Below, piece after piece: positions 31,403 through 37,527 of a stretch of DNA of 44,036 bases. Made by a program: the position numbers and the translations under genes. The notes under the pieces are model-generated. The model was not told where the DNA came from. It made no database searches and saw nothing but the letters and a program-made list of their open reading frames with translations. Numbering within the stretch: position 1 is the stretch's first letter; each line of letters starts with the position of its first letter. The stretch spans positions 1 through 44,036 of the forward strand of contig JBKQNY010000046.1 in the NCBI GenBank assembly GCA_052145775.1, written 5' to 3'. The stretch comes from CAVYPR01 sp052145775 (GTDB lineage: Bacteria > Actinomycetota > Acidimicrobiia > Acidimicrobiales > RAAP-2).

Positions 31403-31526
31403 GGGCCGCTCACCTCACCTGTGCTCGGGGCCCGCGACGGAGGCGTCCGGGGCCGCAATTCGGGTCGGTCCCGAGTGTAGGGCGTGGGGCACCCGCACCT
31501 GCGTTCCCGGCCGCGACCTCCCGCTG

Positions 31527-31532
31527 TACGGT
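31527..31532 (+). promoter_or_regulatory. -10 box TACGGT, leaderless promoter of the Cys-pair repeat protein
   Basis: TACGGT ends 6 bases before GTG 31539. Confidence 0.5.
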
Positions 31533-31538
31533 GCCCGT

Positions 31539-32612
31539 GTGCGCGACACCGACCACCCTCCGATCCCGCCCAGTGCGGCGGCCGTCGCCACCCGAAGCCG
31601 GCCGGAGCGGGCCACGACCCCGGGCCATGGGGCCCTCCTCGGCCTGGCCGTCTGCACCCTGGCCCTGTTCGGTGCCGCCTGCGGTTCGCCCGGTGCCCCA
31701 CGCGCCGCCACCACGACCTCGACCACCTCGACCACCACGACCACGGTGCCCATCGCCCCCGGGACGCTGCGGTTCGGCGCACCGGAGCCGCTCACCGGCG
31801 GCACCGCGCTGGCCGCCGTCTCCTGCGCGTCGTCCACCGCCTGCATTGCCGTCGACGCCACCGGCCGCACCTACGCCTTCAACGGCTCGTCCTGGGGCGC
31901 CCCGCAGTCCCCCGCCGGTTCGGCCGTCGGCCCGGGCACCATCTCGGTCTCGTGCGCGTCGCCCACCCAGTGCCTGGCCGCGCCGACCGGGGGCAACCAG
32001 ACCGTCACCTGGAACGGCCTGTCCTGGTCGGCACCGACCACAGTGGAGGGGGCCAACGGCATCGAGGGGATCGGTTGCGCGCCCTCGGGCTACTGCGCCG
32101 CCGTCGACGGTGAAGGGAACGCCTTCGCCTACAGGGGCGGCGGCTGGGGCGGCACCAGCGGCGACTGGGGCGCGGTGACCGCCATCTCCTGCGTCAGCCA
32201 GACATTCTGCGTCTCCTCATCGGGAGGGCTGTCGTTCTGGGACGGCGGCTCGTGGACCACCCCCCAGACATACGGGGTCCCCACCTCCTTCACCGGCGTC
32301 TCCTGCCCGACGTCCTCCTTCTGCACGGCGGTCGACGAGCTCGGCCAGGCCCTCGTGTGGAACGGCCAGTCCTGGTCGGCCCCCGTGGCGGTCGCCCCCA
32401 CGGGGTCATCGCTGACCGGAATCTCGTGCCCCGCCACGACGTACTGCGTCGCCGTGGACAGCCATGGGGGGATCCATCAGTGGCACTCGGGCACCTGGAC
32501 CTCGACCGGCACCGGCTCGTCGGTCGCCTTCGCCGGAGTATCCTGCCCGACCGCGACATTCTGCGTGGCCGTCGACCACTCGGGCGACGTCGTGGTGGGC
32601 CGCCCCGCCTGA
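31539..32612 (+). CDS. Exported Cys-pair repeat protein, possible lipoprotein
   Basis: The 357-aa product has a long n-region, a hydrophobic segment (GALLGLAVCTLALFGAACG) ending at Cys48, and a Thr-rich linker. Seven repeats of about 40 residues follow. Each repeat has a C-x5-C pair, as in SCASSTACIAVD, SCASPTQCLAAP, GCAPSGYCAAVD, SCVSQTFCVSSS, SCPTSSFCTAVD, SCPATTYCVAVD and SCPTATFCVAVD, mostly followed by a WNGxSWSAP-like strand. The GAAC context is only a partial lipobox, so lipidation is uncertain. The fold is probably a disulfide-stapled beta-propeller outside the cell, and the function is unknown. An upstream open stretch exists, but GTG 31539 fits the -10 spacing. Confidence 0.78.
   Translation: MRDTDHPPIPPSAAAVATRSRPERATTPGHGALLGLAVCTLALFGAACGSPGAPRAATTTSTTSTTTTTVPIAPGTLRFGAPEPLTGGTALAAVSCASSTACIAVDATGRTYAFNGSSWGAPQSPAGSAVGPGTISVSCASPTQCLAAPTGGNQTVTWNGLSWSAPTTVEGANGIEGIGCAPSGYCAAVDGEGNAFAYRGGGWGGTSGDWGAVTAISCVSQTFCVSSSGGLSFWDGGSWTTPQTYGVPTSFTGVSCPTSSFCTAVDELGQALVWNGQSWSAPVAVAPTGSSLTGISCPATTYCVAVDSHGGIHQWHSGTWTSTGTGSSVAFAGVSCPTATFCVAVDHSGDVVVGRPA
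31818..32595 (+). repeat. Seven ~40-aa Cys-pair repeats (SC-x5-C-x-AVD)
   Basis: Regularly spaced Cys pairs with a following Trp-containing strand make the C-terminal three quarters of the exported protein. Seven units suit a seven-bladed propeller. Confidence 0.7.
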
Positions 32613-32613
32613 G

Positions 32614-33021
32614 TCAGCCGGCCCGCTGGGTGAAGCTGAACCAGTTCCCCGAGTCGTCGCGCAGGATCGCCTCGGTGCCGTAGGGGCGCTCCTCGGGCCC
32701 CTGGGAGAAGTCAGCGCCCCGCCCCGCCAGCGCCGCGTGGTCGGCTCGGCAGTCGGTGATGGCCATCACCCCGGGGCTGAGCACCCCCCGCTCGACCAGG
32801 GCGCGCACCTTGGGGCCGGTCTCGGCGTCGAGCATCGAGCGTGTGGGGTCCATGAGAAGTAGCTCCTGGGCACCGCCCGGCGGGCGCACGGTGAGCCAGC
32901 GCATGCCATTGCCCATCTCCATGTCGGCCGTCACCTCGAAGCCGAGCGTCTCGGTGTAGTACCGCCTGGCCGAGTCCTGGTCCAGGACCCACACCGTCAC
33001 GATGCCGATGCCGATGATCAT
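32614..33021 (-). CDS. VOC-superfamily (glyoxalase/bleomycin resistance-like) protein
   Basis: The 135-aa product has the paired beta-alpha-beta-beta-beta layout of VOC proteins: TVWVLDQDSARRYYTETLGFEV in the first half and MAITDCRADHAALAGRGADF, then TEAILRDDSGNWFSF in the second. The usual second-half metal Glu region reads GNWFSF, so the metal site may be incomplete. Substrate unknown. ATG 33021 has a GAGGAGGAG ribosome site three bases upstream. A TAGCGT-like box lies about 30 bases upstream on this strand. The stop is one base from the convergent repeat-protein gene. Confidence 0.88.
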   Translation of the reverse strand: MIIGIGIVTVWVLDQDSARRYYTETLGFEVTADMEMGNGMRWLTVRPPGGAQELLLMDPTRSMLDAETGPKVRALVERGVLSPGVMAITDCRADHAALAGRGADFSQGPEERPYGTEAILRDDSGNWFSFTQRAG

Positions 33022-33080
33022 GCGCTCCTCCTCGAACCTCGTCGGGCCGCCAACGCTAGGGGGTGGTCAGGCCGGCTGCA

Positions 33081-33128
33081 GGGCCACGGCCGCGTGCGGG
33101 GCCACGGCCGCGTGCGGGGCCACGGCCG
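33081..33128. repeat. 18-bp tandem repeat, about 2.7 copies
   Basis: GGGCCACGGCCGCGTGCG occurs at 33081-33098 and 33099-33116, with a partial copy to 33128, then short TGGCCG units. It lies between the VOC gene and the ABC ATPase remnant. Confidence 0.8.
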
Positions 33129-33181
33129 TGGCCGTGGCCGGCTCGTCGATCACCATGCGGTTGGAGTGGTTGGGGGCGGGA

Positions 33182-33421
33182 TCGGTCACCATCGGCGTCG
33201 CCGCCCCCAAGACGGCCATCGCCCGGGCGCTGGTGAAGGAGCCCACGGTGCTCCTGGCCGACCGGCCCACCGGCAAGCACGACGAGGAGACCAAGGACGA
33301 GATCATCGGCCTCCTGGGCCGGTGGTGGCAGGACCGGGGGCTGACCATCGCGATCGTCACCCACGACTCGACGGTCGTCCGGCGGGCGTCGCGGGTGGCG
33401 CTGATCAAGAACGGCCACCCC
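33182..33421 (+). pseudogene. Remnant of an ABC transporter ATP-binding protein (LolD/MacB type)
   Basis: An open stretch reads AIARALVKEPTVLLADRPTGKHDEETKDEI, then RGLTIAIVTHDSTVVRRASRVALIKNGH. This is the C-terminal half of a LolD/MacB-type ATPase. The P-loop half is missing, the LSGGQ-Q region is replaced by VAAPK, and the Walker B catalytic Glu is Arg (LLADRPTG where LLADEPTG is normal). The H-loop THDS remains. No permease gene is nearby. I judge it a decayed fragment without a start of its own. Confidence 0.75.
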
Positions 33422-33722
33422 ACGTTGGGAGCTCCCCCAGCTCCTCGCCGATCAGCGCCGTCTGGTTCGAGGTCGCTCCTTCATCGAGTCGCCCGCGGCC
33501 ATGTGGGGCCGACGGCGCCATCGGGCCGTCTCCGCCTGCTGCCGGCCAGCCGAACCCCCGGGCACCGTGGGCGCGCCCGGGCGGTCGGCCTCGTTTACAC
33601 CGTCGCTCTTGCGCCGGCTGCGGGTGCGGGTCCCCGGGGGTCGCCGCGATCCCCGAACGCAGGTTCGGCCGCACACCGTCGAGTCCCCGTTCACCCGTCC
33701 CGGTTGACGCGTAAGTCTTCGC
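33422..33722. other. Gene-free stretch upstream of the arsR fusion
   Basis: About 300 bases between the ABC remnant and the next promoter. I see no protein family in any frame, no RNA gene and no clear repeat. It is probably further decayed sequence. Confidence 0.5.
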
Positions 33723-33728
33723 TAACAT
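33723..33728 (+). promoter_or_regulatory. -10 box TAACAT, leaderless promoter of the arsR fusion
   Basis: TAACAT ends 7 bases before GTG 33736, in a short AT-rich island (CTAACATATT). Confidence 0.5.
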
Positions 33729-33735
33729 ATTGTGC

Positions 33736-35007
33736 GTGCGTGACCTCATCGCCGTCCTGGCCGAGCCCAACCGCCGGCGCCTCCTCGAGCTGCTGCTCGG
33801 CGGGGAGCGCTCGGCCGGTGACCTGGCCCGTCAGTTCACCGTCAGCCGCCCCGCCGTCTCCCAGCACCTCGGCGTGCTTGTCCGGGCGGGGCTGGTGCAG
33901 GTGCGCCGAGAGGGCCGGTTCCGCTACTACCGGGTGGTCCCCGAGGGGCTGGCCGAGCTGCGCGAGTCGCTGGGCATGTTCTGGGACCGCGAGTTGCAGG
34001 AGTTGGCAACGGTGCCGGAGAAGGAAGGTGCGACCATGACCATCGACAAGTCCGTCCTCGTCCCCCTCGGGATCGACGAGACCTTCGCCCTCGTGACCGA
34101 GCCGAGCAGGCTCCGTCGCTGGCAGGCCGTTGCGGCGCGCATCGAGCTGCGCGCCGGCGGCGACTACCGCTGGACCATCACGCCCGGCCACACCGCGACG
34201 GGAAACGTGGTCGAGGTCGAGCCGGGACGCAGGCTCGTGCTCTCGTGGGCCTGGGAGGATGCCGGCTCGGCGTCCCCACCGACCTCCACCGTGACCGTCA
34301 CCCTCGAGTCCACCGACGGGGGGACGGTGGTCCGGCTCGTGCACGAGGGGTTGACCGCGGACCAGGAGACCGGTCACACCGAAGGCTGGACCCACTATCT
34401 CGGTCGCCTGGTGACGGCGGCGACGTCGGGGGACGCCGGGCCCGACGAGTGGGCGGCCGCGCCCGACCCGATCGACCGCCTCACCGCGGCCGAGGCGTCA
34501 CTGGCCGTCTGCCAGCTCGTGCTCCGCCAACTGTCGGCCGACGACGGCGCGAGGCCCACCCCCTGCCGCGAGTTCACGGTGGACCAGCTGGTCGACCACC
34601 TGGAGGAGTCGCTCACCAGGCTGGGGTCGGCCGCCGGAGCTGACGTTGTCCTTCCGGTCGACGGCGGTCCCGAGGACCGGATTGCCACCGCCGCCCAGCA
34701 GGCGCTCGAGGCCTGGCGGGGTCGAGGCCTCGACGGCGACGTCGATCTGGGAGGGTTCGCGATGCCCGCCGTTCTGGCGGCCGACATCCTGGCGATCGAG
34801 CTGCTGGTCCACACCTGGGACGTGGCCACGGCGACGTCGGCCGAGCTGACGACCAGCCCTGCGCTCGCCGAGTACGTGCTCGGCCTCGGCCAAGAGCTCA
34901 TTTCGCCCCAGCTCCGGGGCTCGGGCCGGTTCGACCCCGAGATCGGGGTGGAACCCGACGCCGGAGCCCTCGACCGGCTCGTGGCCTTCACCGGGCGCCA
35001 GCCGTAA
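33736..35007 (+). CDS. Triple fusion: ArsR-type regulator, SRPBCC domain, TIGR03086 (MDMPI/DinB-like) domain
   Basis: The 423-aa product has three parts. Residues 1-95 are an ArsR winged helix (LAEPNRRRLLELLLGGERSAGDLARQF, SRPAVSQHLGVLVRAGLV). Residues 101-240 are an AHSA1/SRPBCC ligand-binding fold (LGIDETFALVTEPSRLRRWQ, VEVEPGRRLVLSWAWED, GWTHYLGRLV). Residues 244-423 are a TIGR03086-like mycothiol-dependent isomerase/DinB domain (TPCREFTVDQLVDHL, AIELLVHTWDVATAT). The first domain should bind DNA and the others bind a small molecule or thiol (inference). An internal ATG at 34036 with a GAAGGA-like site could also yield the last two domains alone. A YCII gene follows 42 bp downstream, probably in the same operon. 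Confidence 0.85.
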   Translation: MRDLIAVLAEPNRRRLLELLLGGERSAGDLARQFTVSRPAVSQHLGVLVRAGLVQVRREGRFRYYRVVPEGLAELRESLGMFWDRELQELATVPEKEGATMTIDKSVLVPLGIDETFALVTEPSRLRRWQAVAARIELRAGGDYRWTITPGHTATGNVVEVEPGRRLVLSWAWEDAGSASPPTSTVTVTLESTDGGTVVRLVHEGLTADQETGHTEGWTHYLGRLVTAATSGDAGPDEWAAAPDPIDRLTAAEASLAVCQLVLRQLSADDGARPTPCREFTVDQLVDHLEESLTRLGSAAGADVVLPVDGGPEDRIATAAQQALEAWRGRGLDGDVDLGGFAMPAVLAADILAIELLVHTWDVATATSAELTTSPALAEYVLGLGQELISPQLRGSGRFDPEIGVEPDAGALDRLVAFTGRQP

Positions 35008-35049
35008 CGATCGACCGACCAAGACAGCGAAGAAGACGGAGGCAATGAC

Positions 35050-35361
35050 ATGTCCAAGTTCGTGCTCGTCTACACCGGCGGCGCCATGGGTGCTTCCCCA
35101 CAGGAGCAGCAGCAGGCCATGGAGGCCTGGATGAATTGGTTCGGCTCCCTGGGGGAGGCGGTGCTCGACGTGGGGAACCCCTTCGTCGGCGGCTGCACCG
35201 TCGCCACGGACGGGTCGGCCACCGACGGCGGGGCGGCCGGCCTGACCGGCTACTCGATCGTCGAGGCCCCTGACCTGTCCGCCGCGGCCGGCTTGGCCAA
35301 GGGGTGCCCCGTCCTCACCCACGGCGGCGGCGTCGAGGTCTACGAAGCGCTGCCCATCTGA
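35050..35361 (+). CDS. YCII-related small protein
   Basis: The 103-aa product (MSKFVLVYTGGAMGASPQEQQ..., then AMEAWMNWFGSLG, GYSIVEAPDLSAAAGLAKGCP and GGGVEVYEAL) fits the YCII/DGPF ferredoxin-like fold found in small stress and sigma-factor-associated enzymes. Function unknown. A GGAGG lies 6 bases before ATG 35050. It follows the ArsR fusion, so both may belong to one detoxification response. Confidence 0.85.
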   Translation: MSKFVLVYTGGAMGASPQEQQQAMEAWMNWFGSLGEAVLDVGNPFVGGCTVATDGSATDGGAAGLTGYSIVEAPDLSAAAGLAKGCPVLTHGGGVEVYEALPI

Positions 35362-35506
35362 CGACGGTCACCGGTCGGGGCCGTCAGAGATGGCCGAGAA
35401 CCTGCAGCTCCTCGGCACGACAGCCGGTCGGTACTCGGCGGGCGCGCCCTCCCGCTCGGCGCCGGCATCCTGGGCGAGAGCCCCCGGTGACCGCGCCCGA
35501 GCTGCC

Positions 35507-35512
35507 TAACCT
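35507..35512 (+). promoter_or_regulatory. -10 box TAACCT, leaderless promoter of the YihY gene
   Basis: TAACCT ends 6 bases before ATG 35519. The 157 bp between the YCII gene and this start otherwise hold only a 39-codon open frame (35390) without any recognisable feature. Confidence 0.5.
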
Positions 35513-35518
35513 GTGGGG

Positions 35519-36574
35519 ATGGGGGACGACGCGGAGGTCGGGCGCGCCGGTGCGCCGGCCGCGGTCGGCGCGGCGCAGCACGGCACCACTGGTGGCGATG
35601 ACCGGCCGGGCAGCGGTTCCGCCGGCGCCGTCGATCCCGGTCACCGGGGCCGGCTACGGCACCTGTGGATCAGCGGGCGCGGGTGGGAGACGGCCGAGCG
35701 GGCTCGGGTCGAGGGGTTCCTCGAGGAGCGGCGACGGACCTCCTCCGCCGTGGCTGCCGGCTTCGAGATCCAAGAGCTCGATGCCAACGTCGGCGGCGGG
35801 CTCCTGGCCGGGGCCATCGCCTTCCGCATGTTCCTCTTCCTGGTCCCCTTCGTCTACATCGTCTTCACGGTGCTGGGCCTGTCGGCCCGGCTGGCCGACG
35901 AGGACCCGGCCCACCTGGCCAAGACGTTCGGCATCACCGGGATCCTGGCGGCCACCGTGGTGGACACCCAGGATTGGAGCGTCTGGACGCAGCTGGTGGT
36001 GCTGTTCGGTGCGGCGTTCGCGCTCTTCCTCACCTCAGGCAGCCTCACCAAGGCCCTCTTCGTGGTGCACTGGCTCGTGTGGCGGATCGCACAGGTGAAG
36101 CCGGCCGGACTGCTGCCGAGGCTGACCGTCATCGCCGTCAGCCTCCTGGCCGCGGCGCTCGCCACCGCGCTGAACAGCCTCCGTGAGCACACCGGAGCCC
36201 CCGGGACGATCCTGGCCGTCCTGCTGGTCTTCGGGGCGTCCTTCGGGATCTGGTGGTGGATGTCCTCGAAACTCCCCCACGCCGACGCGCCGCCGAAAGC
36301 CCTCATCCCCGGGGCGCTGTTCATCGCCGTCGGCATGGAGGTGATGCACCTGCTCACCACCTACTGGCTCGGCCATCTGGTGGCCAGGAAGTCCCACTCC
36401 TACGGGGCGGTCGGCGTCGCCCTGGCCGTCCTCCTCTGGGTCTACATCCTGGGTCGGATCATCGTGGGATCCGCGGGGCTGAACGCCACCCTGTGGCGCC
36501 GCCACCAGGCACGGCTGGAGGATTCGGAGCCGGCGGATGCCGCGGCCACGGCAAACCGTCCAGCACCCCCGTGA
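35519..36574 (+). CDS. YihY/BrkB-family membrane protein
   Basis: The 351-aa product has a hydrophilic Gly/Ala-rich N terminus of about 85 residues and then six membrane helices. Family phrases include GGGLLAGAIAFRMFLFLVPF, FGASFGIWWWMSSKLPH, LIPGALFIAVGMEVMHLLTTYW and SHSYGAVGVALAVLLWVYILGRI. YihY proteins were once called ribonuclease BN by mistake; their role is unknown, possibly transport. ATG 35519 is chosen because of the -10 spacing. Confidence 0.88.
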   Translation: MGDDAEVGRAGAPAAVGAAQHGTTGGDDRPGSGSAGAVDPGHRGRLRHLWISGRGWETAERARVEGFLEERRRTSSAVAAGFEIQELDANVGGGLLAGAIAFRMFLFLVPFVYIVFTVLGLSARLADEDPAHLAKTFGITGILAATVVDTQDWSVWTQLVVLFGAAFALFLTSGSLTKALFVVHWLVWRIAQVKPAGLLPRLTVIAVSLLAAALATALNSLREHTGAPGTILAVLLVFGASFGIWWWMSSKLPHADAPPKALIPGALFIAVGMEVMHLLTTYWLGHLVARKSHSYGAVGVALAVLLWVYILGRIIVGSAGLNATLWRRHQARLEDSEPADAAATANRPAPP

Positions 36575-36717
36575 CACCAATCTGAGCGCGGCTCCGTCCG
36601 ACACACTGCTCGTGCCCTGCTTCCGGTTCGACCGAGTACCTTGGCCCAAGACCGTGATCCCCCGCACCACTGCCGATGTGCGTACCGACATGCGAATGAC
36701 AGAGAAGGATGGGCACC

Positions 36718-37113
36718 GTGGCGAAGAGCCAACCACCGAACACGAAGACACCGTCCAAGCTCATCGACGCGAGGATCAAGGAGCTGGGTGACTGGCGAGG
36801 CGAGCTGCTCGCCCGACTGCGCGCCCTGATCAAGGAAGTCGATGGTGAGGTGGTGGAGGAATGGAAGTGGCGGGGAGTCCCGGTCTGGTACCACGACGGG
36901 ATGCTCTGCACGGGCGAGACGTACAAGGAGGTCGTGAAGATGACCTTCGCCAAGGGAGCCGCCCTCGAGGACCCCTCAGGCCTCTTCAACTCCAGCCTCG
37001 ACGGCAACGTCCGCCGCGCCATCGACTGGCGCGAGGGCGACAAGGTCAATGAGAGGGCCCTCAAGGCTCTCGTGCGCGCCGCCGTGAAGCTCAACACCTC
37101 GGGCGGCGCTTGA
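36718..37113 (+). CDS. DUF1801 family protein
   Basis: The 131-aa product (RIKELGDWRGELLARLRALI, EVVEEWKWRGVPVWYHDGMLC, KMTFAKGAALEDPSGLFNSSL) matches the DUF1801/YdhG-type fold. These proteins resemble iron-chaperone-like small domains but have no proven role. GTG 36718 is preferred since GAAGGA lies 8 bases upstream; ATG 36709 would overlap that ribosome site. Confidence 0.85.
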   Translation: MAKSQPPNTKTPSKLIDARIKELGDWRGELLARLRALIKEVDGEVVEEWKWRGVPVWYHDGMLCTGETYKEVVKMTFAKGAALEDPSGLFNSSLDGNVRRAIDWREGDKVNERALKALVRAAVKLNTSGGA

Positions 37114-37191
37114 GCCCGGGGGCGGCGGTCACACTCCGGGGGTGGACCACCTCGAGATGACGTGCGCCACCATGACCCTTGAAAGGATGCG

Positions 37192-37434
37192 ATGACCACG
37201 AAGACGATGACGTGCAGACAGCTGGGCGGCCCGTGCGATGTAGCGCATCACGGTACGACTGCCGATGAGGTCATCAAGGCACAGGACCAGCATCTGAAGG
37301 ACATGGTGGCGAACGGCGACACGGCCCACGAACCTGCGTTGAGCGACATGAAGGGCAGGTGGAAGCATCCGATGAAGGCCATGGGCTGGTACAAGAAGGC
37401 CAAGAGCGATTTCGCCGGCCTTCCCGACGACTGA
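37192..37434 (+). CDS. DUF1059-like small protein
   Basis: The 80-aa product contains MTCRQLGGPCDVAHHGTTADE and ends ALSDMKGRWKHPMKAMGWY then KKAKSDFAGLPDD. Two Cys and several His in the first third suggest metal binding, as in DUF1059 proteins. ATG 37192 has GAAAGGA five bases upstream. It may be cotranscribed with the DUF1801 gene 78 bp before. Base composition is lower in GC than its neighbours. Confidence 0.75.
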   Translation: MTTKTMTCRQLGGPCDVAHHGTTADEVIKAQDQHLKDMVANGDTAHEPALSDMKGRWKHPMKAMGWYKKAKSDFAGLPDD

Positions 37435-37527
37435 ACGGTCACCGAGAAGAGTTGGTCTGCCGACCCACGGGCGGACTGCCGGACCTCCGCTTCGCCGATG
37501 GTGGCAGCCCTATACCCTCCACCCCGC

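Noticed and set aside
35390..35509. 39-codon open frame starting MAENLQLLGTTAGRY between the YCII and YihY genes
   Set aside because: No ribosome site at proper distance, no domain and a composition expected by chance; not strong enough to list as a gene.
37452..37475. Imperfect hairpin (GTCTGCC/GGCGGAC) between the convergent DUF1059-like and GH92 genes
   Set aside because: Seven pairs with one wobble and no T-run in GC-rich DNA; it could be chance and does not meet the standard for a terminator.
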